A stretch of 64,000 nt of DNA from Bolinopsis microptera (taxonomy: Eukaryota > Ctenophora > Tentaculata > Lobata > Bolinopsidae): assembly GCF_026151205.1 (NCBI RefSeq), contig NC_087078.1:18245118-18309117 (forward strand), read 5' to 3'. The position numbers were made by a program, and so were the translations under genes. This document shows, one piece after another, positions 21,601 to 35,500 of the stretch. Below the pieces are notes generated by a model. That model was not told the DNA's origin and made no database searches. It worked only from the letters and a program-made list of their open reading frames with translations. Within the stretch, counting starts at the first letter, position 1; the number at the start of each line of letters is the position of its first letter.

Positions 21601-24600
21601 GACCGAAATTTTACAGTTTTTACTGATTTTGTCACCCGCAACCAATTAGTAAGTCAACTATAGGTGCCATATGACACGATTGAGGTGCTGGAAGTTTGAT
21701 TTCGGTCGAAAGAAGCCCACAGCAAAAAGCTTAACAAAACGAAAAGTTAAATTTTCAAGATCCCATTTTCAAATGTGAAATTTTCTGAACACAAATTTGA
21801 CAGATTGGATGAAATTTTTGCCCAGAAACAAATTAGCAGCTAATTGATCATGGTATGAAACCGAATTGACTAATTGAGGTACTGGGAGTCAAAATCCCGA
21901 ATAAAACTGCAAAATCATACTGTCCCAATCTCTGTCCCATTTTCATTTTTTGAAGATGAAATTTCCAGGACCGAAATTTTACAGTTTTTGCTGATTTTGT
22001 CACCCGCAACCAATTAGCAAGTCAACTATAGCTGCCATATAACACGATTAAGGTGCTGGAAGTTCGATTTCGGTCGGAGGAAGCCCACAGCAAAAAGCTT
22101 AACAAAACGAAAAGTTAAATTTTCAAGATCCCATTTTCAAATGTGAAATTTTCTGAACACAAATTTGACAGATTGGATGAAATTTTTGCCCAGAAACAAA
22201 TTAGCAGCTAATTGATCATGGTATGAAACCGAATTGAGGTACTGGGAGTCAAAATCCCGAATAAAACTGCAAAATCATATTGTCCCAATCTCTGTCCCAT
22301 TTTCAGTTTTTGAAGATGAAATTTCCATGACCGAAATTTTACAGTTTTTACTGATTTTATCACCCGCAACCAATTAGTAAGTCAACTATAGGTGCCATAT
22401 GACACGATTGAGGTGCTGGAAGTTTGATTTCGGTCGGAGGAAGCCCACAGCAGAAAGCTTAACAAAACGAAAAGTTGTATTTTCAAAATTCTGTCCCATT
22501 TTCAAATTTGAAATTTTCTGAACACAAATTTGACAGATTGGATGAAATTTTTGCCCAGAAACAAATTAGCAGCTAATTGATCATGGTATGAAACCAAATT
22601 GAGGTACTGGGAGTCAAAATCCCGAATAAAACTGCAAAATCATACTGTCCCAATCTCTGTCCCATTTTCATTTTTTGAAGATGAAATTTCCAGGACCGAA
22701 ATTTTACAGTTTTTACTGATTTTGTCACCCGCAACCAATTAATAAGTCAACTATAGGTGCCATATAACACGATTAAGGTGCTGGAAGTTTCGATTCCGGT
22801 CGGAGGAAGCCCACAGCAAAAAGCTTAACAAAACGAAAAGTTAAATTTTCAAGATTCTGTCCCATTTTCAAATGTGAAATTTTCTGAACACAAATTTGAC
22901 AGATTGGATGAAATTTTTGCCCAGAACAAATTAGCAGCTAATTGATCATGGTATGAAACCGAATTGACTAATTGAGGTACTGGGAGTCAAAATCCCGAAT
23001 AAAACTGCAAAATCATATTGTCCCAATCTCTGTCCCATTTTCATTTTTTGAAGATGAAATTTCCAGGACCGAAATTTTACAGTTTTACTGATTTTGTCAC
23101 CCGCAACCAATTAGTAAGTCAACTATAGGTGCCATATGACACGATTGACGTGCTGGAAGTTTGATTTCGGTCGGAGGAAGCCCACAGCAGAAAGCTTAAC
23201 AAAACGAAAAAGTTGTATTTTCAAAATTCTGTCCCATTTTCAAATTTGAAATTTTCTGAACACAAATTTGACAGATTGGATGAAATTTTTGCCCAGAAAC
23301 AAATTAGCAGCTAATTGATCATGGTATGAAACCGAATTGACTAATTGAGGTACTGGGAGTCAAAATCCCGAATAAAACTGCAAAATCATATTGTCCCAAT
23401 CTCTGTCCCATTTTCATTTTTTGAAGATGAAATTTCCAGGACCGAAATTTTACAGTTTTTACTGATTTTGTCACCCGCAACCAATTAGTAAGTCAACTAT
23501 AGGTGCCATATGACACGATTGAGGTGCTGGAAGTTTGATTTCGGTCGGAAGAAGCCTACAGCAGAAAGCTCAACAAAACGAAAAGCTGTATTTTCAAAAT
23601 TCTGTCCCATTTTCAAATGTGAAATTTTCTGAACACAAATTTGACAGATTGGATGAACTTTTTGCCCAGAAACAAATAGCAGCTAATTGATCATGGTATG
23701 AAACCAAATTGAGGTACTGGGAGTCAAAATCCCGAATAAAACTGCAAAATCATACTGTCCCAATCTCTGTCCCATTTTCATTTTTTGAAGATGAAATTTC
23801 CAGGACCGAAATTTTACATTTTTTACTGATTTTGTCACCCGCAACTAATTAGTAAGTCAACTATAGGTGCCATATGACACGATTGAGGTACTGGAAGTTT
23901 GATTTCGGTCGGAGGAAGCCCACAGCAGAAAGCTTAACAAAACGAAAAGCTGTATTTTCAAAATTCTGTCCCATTTTCAAATGTGAAATTTTCTGAACAC
24001 AAATTTGACAGATTGGATGAACTTTTTGCCCAGAAACCAATTAGCAGCTAATTGATGATGGTATGAAACCGAATTGAGGTACTGGCATGGGAGTCAAAAT
24101 CCCGAATAAAATTGCAAAATCATATTGTCCCAATCTCTGTCCCATTTTCAGTTTTTGAAGATGAAATTTCCAGGACCGAAATTTTACAGTTTTTACCTAT
24201 TTTTTCACCCGCAACCGATTAATAAGTCAACCATATCTGCCATATGACACGATTGAGGTGCTGGAAGCTTGATTTCGGTCGGAGGAAGCCCACAGCAGAA
24301 AGTTTAACAAAACGAAAAGCTGTATTTTCAAAATTCTGTCCCATTTTCAAATGTGAAATTTTCTGAACACAAATTTGACAGATTGGATGAACTTTTTGCC
24401 CAGAAACCAATTAGTCAGCTAATTGATAATGGTATGAAACCGAATTGAGATACTGGGAGTCAAAATCCCGAATAAAATTGCAAAATCATATGTCCCAATC
24501 TCTGTCCCATTTTCAGTTTTTGAAGATGAAATTTCCAGGACCGAAATTTTACAGTTTTTACTGATTTTTTCACCCGCAACCAATAAGTAAGTCAACTATA

Positions 24601-27600
24601 GGTGCCATATGACACGACTGAGGTGCTGGAAGTTTGATTTCGGTCGGAGGAAGCCCACAGCAGAAAGCTCAACAAAACGAAAAGCTGTATTTTCAAAATT
24701 CTGTCCCATTTTCAAATGTGAAATTTTCTGAACACAAATTTGACAGATTGGATGAACTTTTTGCCCAGAAACAAATTAGCAGCTAATTGATCATGGTATG
24801 AAACCAAATTGAGGTACTGGGAGTCAAAATCCCGAATAAAACTGCAAAATCATATTGTCCCAATCTCTGTCCCATTTTCAGTTTTTGAAGATGAAATTTC
24901 CAGGACCGAAATTTTACAGTTTTTACCTATTTTTTCACCCGCAACCAATTAATAAGTCAACCATATCTGCCATATGACACGATTGAGGTGCTGGAAGCTT
25001 GATTTCGGTCGGAGGAAGCCCACAGCAGAAAGCTTAACAAAACGAAAAGCTGTATTTTCAAAATTCTGTCCCATTTTCAAATGTGAAATTTTCTGAACAC
25101 AAATTTGACAGATTGGATGAACTTTTTGCCCAGAAACCAATTAGCAGCTAATTGATGATGGTATGAAACCGAATTGAGATACTGGGAGTCAAAATCCCGA
25201 ATAAATTGCAAAATCATATTGTCCCAATCTCTGTCCCATTTTCAGTTTTTGAAAATGAAATTTCCAGGACCGAAATTTTACAGTTTTTACTGATTTTGTC
25301 ACCCGCAAACCAATTAATAAGTCAACCATAGCTGCCATATGACACGATTGAGGTGCTGGAAGTTTGATTTCGGTCGGAGGAAGCCCACAGCAGAGAGCTC
25401 AACAAAACGAAAAGCTGTATTTTCAAAATTCTGTCCCATTTTCAAATGTGAAATTTTCTGAACACAAATTTGACAGATTGGATGAACTTTTTGCCCAGAA
25501 ACAAATTAGCAGCTAATTGATCATGGTATGAAACCAAATTGAGGTACTGGGAGTCAAAATCCCGAATAAAACTGCAAAAATCATATTGTCCCAATCTCTG
25601 TCCCATTTTCAGTTTTTGAAGATGAAATTTCCAGGACCGAAATTTTACAGTTTTTACCTATTTTTTCACCCGCAACCAATTAATAAGTCAACCATATCTG
25701 CCATATGACACGATTGAGGTGCTGGAAGCTTGATTTCGGTCGGAGGAAGCCCACAGCAGAAAGCTTAACAAAACGAAAAGCTGTATTTTCAAAATTCTGT
25801 CCCATTTTCAAATGTGAAATTTTCTGAACACAAATTTGACAGATTGGATGAACTTTTTGCCCAGAAAACCAATTAGTCAGCTAATTGATGATGGTATGAA
25901 ACCGAATTGAGGTACTGGGAGTCAAAATCCCGAATAAAACTGCAAAATCATATTGTCCCAATCTCTGTCCCATTTTCAGTTTTTTGAAGATGAAATTTCC
26001 AGGACCGAAATTTTACAGTTTTTACCTATTTTTTCACCCCGCAACCAATTAATAAGTCAACCATATCTGCCATATGACACGATTGAGGTGCTGGAAGCTT
26101 GATTTCGGTCGGAGGAAGGCCCACAGCAGAAAGCTTAACAAAACGAAAAGCTGTATTTTCAAAATTCTGTCCCCATTTTCAAATGTGAAATTTTCTGAAC
26201 ACAAATTTGACAGATTGGATGAACTTTTTGCCCAGAAACCAATTAGTCAGCTAATTGATGATGGTATGAAACCGAATTGAGATACTGGGAGTCAAAATCC
26301 CGAATAAAATTGCAAAATCATATTGTCCCAATCTCTGTCCCATTTTCAGTTTTTGAAGATGAAATTTCCAGGACCGAAATTTTACAGTTTTTACTGATTT
26401 TTTCACCCGCAACCAATAAGTAAGTCAACTATAGGTGCCATAAGACACGACTGAGGTGCTGGAAGTTTGATTTCGGTCGGAGGAAGCCCACAGCAGAAAG
26501 CTCAACAAAACGAAAAGCTGTATTTTCAAAATTCTGTCCCATTTTCAAATGTGAAATTTTCTGAACACAAATTTGACAGATTGGATGAACTTTTTGCCCA
26601 GAAACAAATTAGCAGCTAATTGATCATGGTATGAAACCAAATTGAGGTACTGGGAGTCAAAATCCCGAATAAAACTGCAAAATCATATTGTCCCAATCTC
26701 TGTCCCATTTTCAGTTTTTGAAGATGAAATTTCCAGGACCGAAATTTTACAGTTTTTACTGATTTTTTCACCCGCAACCAATAAGTAAGTCAACTATAGG
26801 TGCCATATGACACGACTGAGGTGCTGGAAGTTTGATTTCGGTCGGAGGAAGCCCACAGCAGAAAGCTCAACAAAACGAAAAGCTGTATTTTCAAAATTCT
26901 GTCCCATTTTCAAATGTGAAATTTTCTGAACACAAATTTGACAGATTGGATGAACTTTTTGCCCAGAAACAAATTAGCAGCTAATTGATCATGGTATGAA
27001 ACCAAATTGAGGTACTGGGAGTCAAAATCCCGAATAAAACTGCAAAATCATATTGTCCCAATCTCTGTCCCATTTTCAGTTTTTGAAGATGAAATTTCCA
27101 GGACCGAAATTTTACAGTTTTTACCTATTTTTTCACCCGCAACCGATTAATAAGTCAACATATCTGCCATATGACACGATTGAGGTGCTGGAAGCTTGAT
27201 TTCGGTCGGAGGAAGCCCACAGCAGAAAGCTTAACAAAACGAAAAGCTGTATTTTCAAAATTCTGTCCCATTTTCAAATGTGAAATTTTCTGAACACAAA
27301 TTTGACAGATTGGATGAACTTTTTGCCCAGAAACCAATTAGTCAGCTAATTGATGATGGTATGAAACCGAATTGAGATACTGGGAGTCAAAATCCCGAAT
27401 AAAATTGCAAAATCATATTGTCCCAATCTCTGTCCCATTTTCAGTTTTTGAAGATGAAATTTCCAGGACCAAAATTTTACAGTTTTTACTGATTTTTTCA
27501 CCCGCAACCAATAAGTAAGTCAACTATAGGTGCCATATGACACGACTGAGGTGCTGGAAGTTTGATTTCGGTCGGAGGAAGCCCACAGCAGAAAGCTCAA

Positions 27601-29540
27601 CAAAACGAAAAGCTGTATTTTCAAAATTCTGTCCCATTTTCAAATGTGAAATTTTTCTGAACACAAATTTGACCAGATTGGATGAACTTTTTGCCCAGAA
27701 ACAAATTAGCAGCTAATTGATCATGGTATGAAACCAAATTGAGGTACTGGGAGTCAAAATCCCGAATAAAACTGCAAAATCATATTGTCCCAATCTCTGT
27801 CCCATTTTCAGTTTTTGAAGATGAAATTTCCAGGACCGAAATTTTACAGTTTTTACCTATTTTTTCACCCGCAACCAATTAATAAGTCAACCATATCTGC
27901 CATATGACACGATTGAGGTGCTGGAAGCTTGATTTCGGTCGGAGGAAGCCCACAGCAGAAAGCTTAACAAAACGAAAAGCTGTATTTTCAAAATTCTGTC
28001 CCATTTTCAATGTGAAATTTTCTGAACACAAATTTGACAGATTGGATGAACTTTTTGCCCAGAAACCAATTAGTCAGCTAATTGATGATGGTATGAAACC
28101 GAATTGAGGTACTGGGAGTCAAAATCCCGAATAAAACTGCAAAATCATATTGTCCCAATCTCTGTCCCATTTTCAGTTTTTGAAGATGAAATTTCCAGGA
28201 CCGAAATTTTACAGTTTTTACCTATTTTTTCACCCGCAACCAATTAATAAGTCAACCATATCTGCCATATGACACGATTGAGGTGCTGGAAGCTTGATTT
28301 CGGTCGGAGGAAGCCCACAGCAGAAAGCTTAACAAAACGAAAAGCTGTATTTTCAAAATTCTGTCCCATTTTCAAATGTGAAATTTTCTGAACACAAATT
28401 TGACAGATTGGATGAACTTTTTGCCCAGAAACCAATTAGTCAGCTAATTGATGATGGTATGAAACCGAATTGAGATACTGGGAGTCAAAATCCCGAATAA
28501 AATTGCAAAATCATATTGTCCCAATCTCTGTCCCATTTTCAGTTTTTGAAGATGAAATTTCCAGGACCGAAATTTTACAGTTTTTACTGATTTTGTCACC
28601 CGCAACCAATTAGTAAGTCAACTATAGGTGCCATATGACACGATTGAGGTGCTGGAAGTTTGATTTCGGTCGGAAGAAGCCTACAGCAGAAAGCTCAACA
28701 AAACGAAAAGCTGTATTTTCAAAATTCTGTCCCATTTTCAAATGTGAAATTTTCTGAACACAAATTTGACAGATTGGATGAACTTTTTGCCCAGAAACAA
28801 ATTAGCAGCTAATTGATCATGGTATGAAACCAAATTGAGGTACTGGGAGTCAAAATCCCGAATAAAACTGCAAAATCATACTGTCCCAATCTCTGTCCCA
28901 TTTTCATTTTTTGAAGATGAAATTTCCAGGACCGAAATTTTACATTTTTTACTGATTTTGTCACCCGCAACTAATTAGTAAGTCAACTATAGGTGCCATA
29001 TGACACGATTGAGGTACTGGAAGTTTGATTTCGGTCGGAGGAAGCCCACAGCAGAAAGCTTAACAAAACGAAAAGCTGTATTTTCAAAATTCTGTCCCAT
29101 TTTCAAATGTGAAATTTTCTGAACACAAATTTGACAGATTGGATGAACTTTTTGCCCAGGAAACCAATTAGCAGCTAATTGATGATGGTATGAAACCGAA
29201 TTGAGGTACTGGCATGGGAGTCAAAATCCCGAATAAAATTGCAAAATCATATTGTCCCAATCTCTGTCCCATTTTCAGTTTTTGAAGATGAAATTTCCAG
29301 GACCGAAATTTTACAGTTTTTACCTATTTTTTCACCCGCAACCGATTAATAAGTCAACCATATCTGCATATGACACGATTGAGGTGCTGGAAGCTTGATT
29401 TCGGTCGGAGGAAGCCCACAGCAGAAAGCTTAACAAAACGAAAAGCTGTATTTTCAAAATTTCTGTCCCATTTTCAAATGTGAAATTTTCTGAACACAAA
29501 TTTGACAGATTGGATGAACTTTTGCCCAGAAACCATTAGT
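15700..29540. repeat. higher-order blocks inside the satellite
   Basis: Private variants mark multi-unit blocks. A GACTAATTG insertion occurs near 15910, 17005, 17740, 19945, 21040, 21865, 22965 and 23337. An 8-base loss after TTTTCAAGA occurs near 16900, 17630, 19835, 20200, 21765 and 22125. A GGCATG insertion occurs near 18487, 19222, 24083 and 29210. The block around 18660-19560 recurs near 23520-24430 and again near 28640-29540, at offsets of about 4.86 and 5.12 kb. Many variants also alternate every second unit (730 bp). Confidence 0.7.
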
Positions 29541-32500
29541 CAGCTAATTGATAATGGTATGAAACCGAATTGAGATACTGGGAGTCAAAATCCCGAATAA
29601 AATTGCAAAATCATATTGTCCCAATCTCTGTCCCATTTTCAGTTTTTGAAGATGAAATTTCCAGGACCGAAATTTTACAGTTTTTACTGATTTTTTCACC
29701 CGCAACCAATAAGTAAGTCAACTATAGGTGCCATATGACACGACTGAGGTGCTGGAAGTTTGATTTCGGTCGGAGGAAGCCCACAGCAGAAAGCTCAACA
29801 AAACGAAAAGCTGTATTTTCAAAATTCTGTCCCATTTTCAAATGTGAAATTTTCTGAACACAAATTTGACAGATTGGATGAACTTTTTGCCCAGAAACAA
29901 ATTAGCAGCTAATTGATCATGGTATGAAACCAAATTGAGGTACTGGGAGTCAAAATCCCGAATAAACTGCAAAATCATATTGTCCCAATCTCTGTCCCAT
30001 TTTCAGTTTTTTGAAGATGAAATTTCCAGGACCGAAATTTTACAGTTTTTACTGATTTTTCACCCGCAACCAATAAGTAAGTCAACTTATAGGTGCCATT
30101 ATGACACGACTGAGGTGCTGGAAGTTTGATTTCGGTCGGAGGAAGCCCACAGCAGAAAGCTCAACAAAACGAAAAGCTGTATTTTCAAAATTCTGTCCCA
30201 TTTTCAAATGTGAAATTTTCTGAACACAAATTTGACAGATTGGATGAACTTTTTTGCCCAGAAACAAATTAGCAGCTAATTGATCATGGTATGAAACCAA
30301 ATTGAGGTACTGGGAGTCAAAATCCCGAATAAAACTGCAAAATCATATTGTCCCAATCTCTGTCCCATTTTCAGTTTTTGAAGATGAAATTTCCAGGACC
30401 GAAATTTTACAGTTTTTACTGATTTTTTCACCCGCAACCAATAAGTAAGTCAACTATAGGTGCCATATGACACGACTGAGGTGCTGGAAGTTTGATTTCG
30501 GTCGGAGGAAGCCCACAGCAGAAAGCTCAACAAAACGAAAAGCTGTATTTTCAAAATTCTGTCCATTTTCAAATGTGAAATTTTCTGAACACAAATTTGA
30601 CAGATTGGATGAACTTTTTGCCCAGAAACAAATTAGCAGCTAATTGATCATGGTATGAAACCAAATTGAGGTACTGGGAGTCAAAATCCCGAATAAAACT
30701 GCAAAATCATATTGTCCCAATCTCTGTCCCATTTTCAGTTTTTGAAGATGAAATTTCCAGGACCGAAATTTTACAGTTTTTACCTATTTTTTCACCCGCA
30801 ACCGATTAATAAGTCAACCATATCTGCCATATGACACGATTGAGGTGCTGGAAGCTTGATTTCGGTCGGAGGTAGCCCACAGCAGAAAGCTTAACAAAAC
30901 GAAAAGCTGTATTTTCAAAATTCTGTCCCATTTTCAAATGTGAAATTTTCTGAACACAAATTTGACAGATTGGATGAACTTTTTGCCCAGAAACCAATTA
31001 GTCAGCTAATTGATGATGGTATGAAACCGAATTGAGATACTGGGAGTCAAAATCCCGAATAAAATTGCAAAATCATATTGTCCCAATCTCTGTCCCATTT
31101 TCAGTTTTGAAGATGAAATTCCAGGACCGAAATTTTACAGTTTTTACTGATTTTTTCACCCGCAACCAATAAGTAAGTCAACTATAGGTGCCATATGACA
31201 CGACTGAGGTGCTGGAAGTTTGATTTCGGTCGGAGGAAGCCCACAGCAGAAAGCTCAACAAAACGAAAAGCTGTATTTTCAAAATTCTGTCCCATTTTCA
31301 AATGTGAAATTTTCTGAACACAAATTTGACAGATTGGATGAACTTTTTGCCCAGAAACAAATTAGCAGCTAATTGATCATGGTATGAAACCAAATTGAGG
31401 TACTGGGAGTCAAAATCCCGAATAAAACTGCAAAATCATATTGTCCCAATCTCTGTCCCATTTTCAGTTTTTGAAGATGAAATTTCCAGGACCGAAATTT
31501 TACAGTTTTTACCTATTTTTTCACCCGCAACCAATTAATAAGTCAACCATATCTGCCATATGACACGATTGAGGTGCTGGAAGCTTGATTTCGGTCGGAG
31601 GAAGCCCACAGCAGAAAGCTTAACAAAACGAAAAGCTGTATTTTTCAAAATTCTGTCCCATTTTCAAATGTGAAATTTTCTGAACACAAATTTGACAGAT
31701 TGGATGAACTTTTTGCCCAGAAACCAATTAGTCAGCTAATTGATGATGGTATGAAACCGAATTGAGGTACTGGGAGTCAAAATCCCGAATTAAAACTGCA
31801 AAATCATATTGTCCCAATCTCTGTCCCATTTTCAGTTTTTGAAGATGAAATTTCCAGGACCGAAATTTTACAGTTTTTACCTATTTTTTCACCCGCAACC
31901 AATTAATAAGTCAACCATATCTGCCATATGACACGATTGAGGTGCTGGAAGCTTGATTTCGGTCGGAGGAAGCCCACAGCAGAAAGCTTAACAAAACGAA
32001 AAGCTGTATTTTCAAAATTCTGTCCCATTTTCAAATGTGAAATTTTCTGAACACAAATTTGACAGATTGGATGAACTTTTTGCCCAGAAACCAATTAGTC
32101 AGCTAATTGATGATGGTATGAAACCGAATTGAGATACTGGGAGTCAAAATCCCGAATAAAATTGCAAAATCATATTGTCCCAATCTCTGTCCCATTTTCA
32201 GTTTTTTGAAGATGAAATTTCCAGGACCGAAATTTTACAGTTTTTACTGATTTTTTCACCCGCAACCAATAAGTAAGTCAACTATAGGTGCCATATGACA
32301 CGACTGAGGTGCTGGAAGTTTGATTTCGGTCGGAGGAAGCCCACAGCAGAAAGCTCAACAAAACGAAAAGCTGTATTTTCAAAATTCTGTCCCATTTTCA
32401 AATGTGAAATTTTCTGAACACAAATTTGGACAGATTGGATGAACTTTTTGCCCAGAAACAAATTAGCAGCTAATTGATCATGGTATGAAACCAAATTGAG

Positions 32501-35500
32501 GTACTGGGAGTCAAAATCCCGAATAAAACTGCAAAATCATATTGTCCCAATCTCTGTCCCATTTTCAGTTTTTGAAGATGAAATTTCCAGGACCGAAATT
32601 TTACAGTTTTTACTGATTTTTTCACCCGCAACCAATAAGTAAGTCAACTATAGGTGCCATATGACACGACTGAGGTGCTGGAAGTTTGATTTCGGTCGGA
32701 GGAAGCCCACAGCAGAAAGCTCAACAAAACGAAAAGCTGTATTTTCAAAATTCTGTCCCATTTTCAAATGTGAAATTTTCTGAACACAAATTTGACAGAT
32801 TGGATGAACTTTTTGCCCAGAAACAAATTAGCAGCTAATTGATCATGGTATGAAACCAAATTGAGGTACTGGGAGTCAAAATCCCGAATAAAACTGCAAA
32901 ATCATATTGTCCCAATCTCTGTCCCATTTTCAGTTTTTGAAGATGAAATTTCCAGGACCGAAATTTTACAGTTTTTACCTATTTTTTCACCCGCAACCGA
33001 TTAATAAGTCAACCATATCTGCCATATGACACGATTGAGGTGCTGGAAGCTTGATTTCGGTCGGAGGAAGCCCACAGCAGAAAGCTTAACAAAACGAAAA
33101 GCTGTATTTTCAAAATTCTGTCCCATTTTCAAATGTGAAATTTTCTGAACACAAATTTGACAGATTGGATGAACTTTTTGCCCAGAAACCAATTAGTCAG
33201 CTAATTGATGATGGTATGAAACCGAATTGAGATACTGGGAGTCAAAATCCCGAATAAAATTGCAAAATCATATTGTCCCAATCTCTGTCCCATTTTCAGT
33301 TTTTGAAGATGAAATTTCCAGGACCGAAATTTTACAGTTTTTACCTGATTTTTTCACCCGCAACCAATTAAGTAAGTCAACTATAGGTGCCATATGACAC
33401 GACTGAGGTGCTGGAAGTTTGATTTCGGTCGAGGAAGCCCACAGCAGAAAGCTCAACAAAACGAAAAGCTGTATTTTCAAAATTCTGTCCCATTTTCAAA
33501 TGTGAAATTTTCTGAACACAAATTTGACAGATTGGATGAACTTTTTGCCCAGAAACAAATTAGCAGCTAATTGATCATGGTATGAAACCAAATTGAGGTA
33601 CTGGGAGTCAAAATCCCGAATAAAACTGCAAAATCATATTGTCCCAATCTCTGTCCCATTTTCAGTTTTTGAAGATGAAATTTCCAGGACCGAAATTTTA
33701 CAGTTTTTACCTATTTTTTCACCCGCAACCAATTAATAAGTCAACCATATCTGCCATATGACACGATTGAGGTGCTGGAAGCTTGATTTCGGTCGGAGGA
33801 AGCCCACAGCAGAAAGCTTAACAAAACGAAAAGCTGTATTTTCAAAATTCTGTCCCATTTTCAAATGTGAAATTTTCTGAACACAAATTTGACAGATTGG
33901 ATGAACTTTTTGCCCAGAAACCAATTAGTCAGCTAATTGATGATGGTATGAACCGAATTGAGGTACTGGGAGTCAAAATCCCGAATAAAACTGCAAAATC
34001 ATATTGTCCCAATCTCTGTCCCATTTTCAGTTTTTGAAGATGAAATTTCCAGGACCGAAATTTTACAGTTTTTACCTATTTTTTCACCCGCAACCAATTA
34101 ATAAGTCAACCATATCTGCCATATGACACGATTGAGGTGCTGGAAGCTTGATTTCGGTCGAAAGAAGCCCACAGCAGAAAGCTCAACAAAACGAAAAGCT
34201 GTATTTTCAAAATTCTGTCCCATTTTCAAATGTGAAATTTTCTGAACACAAATTTGACAGATTGGATGAACTTTTTGCCCAGAAACAAATTAGCAGCTAA
34301 TTGATCATGGTATGAAACCAAATTGAGGTACTGGGAGTCAAAATCCCGAATAAAACTGCAAAATCATATTGTCCCAATCTCTGTCCCATTTTCAGTTTTT
34401 GAAGATGAAATTTCCAGGACCGAAATTTTACAGTTTTTACCTATTTTTTCACCCGCAACCGATTAATAAGTCAACCATATCTGCCATATGACACGATTGA
34501 GGTGCTGGAAGCTTGATTTCGGTCGGAGGAAGCCCACAGCAGAAAGCTTAACAAAACGAAAAGCTGTATTTTCAAAATTCTGTCCCATTTTCAAATGTGA
34601 AATTTTCTGAACACAAATTTGACAGATTGGATGAACTTTTTGCCCAGAAACCAATTAGTCAGCTAATTGATGATGGTATGAAACCGAATTGAGATACTGG
34701 GAGTCAAAATCCCGAATAAAACTGCAAAATCATATTGTCCCAATCTCTGTCCCATTTTCAGTTTTTGAAGATGAAATTTCCAGGACCGAAATTTTACAGT
34801 TTTTACCTATTTTTTCACCCGCAACCAATAAGTAAGTCAACCTATCGGTGCCATATGACACGACTGAGGTGCTGGAAGCTTGATTTCGGTCGGAGGAAGC
34901 CCACAGCAGAAAGCTCAACAAAACGAAAAGCTGTATTTTCAAAATTCTGTCCCATTTTCAAATGTGAAATTTTCTGAACACAAATTTGACAGATTGGATG
35001 AACTTTTTGCCCAGAAACAAATTAGCAGCTAATTGATCATGGTATGAAACCAAATTGAGGTACTGGGAGTCAAAATCCCGAATAAAACTGCAAAATCATA
35101 TTGTCCCAATCTCTGTCCCATTTTCAGTTTTTGAAGATGAAATTTCCAGGACCGAAATTTTACAGTTTTTACCTATTTTTTCACCCGCAACCAATTAATA
35201 AGTCAACCATATCTGCCATATGACACGATTGAGGTGCTGGAAGCTTGATTTCGGTCGGAGGAAGCCCACAGCAGAAAGCTTAACAAAACGAAAAGCTGTA
35301 TTTTCAAAATTCTGTCCCATTTTCAAATGTGAAATTTTCTGAACACAAATTTGACAGATTGGATGAACTTTTTGCCCAGAAACCAATTAGTCAGCTAATT
35401 GATGATGGTATGAAACCGAATTGAGGTACTGGGAGTCAAAATCCCGAATAAAACTGCAAAATCATATTGTCCCAATCTCTGTCCCATTTTCAGTTTTGAA

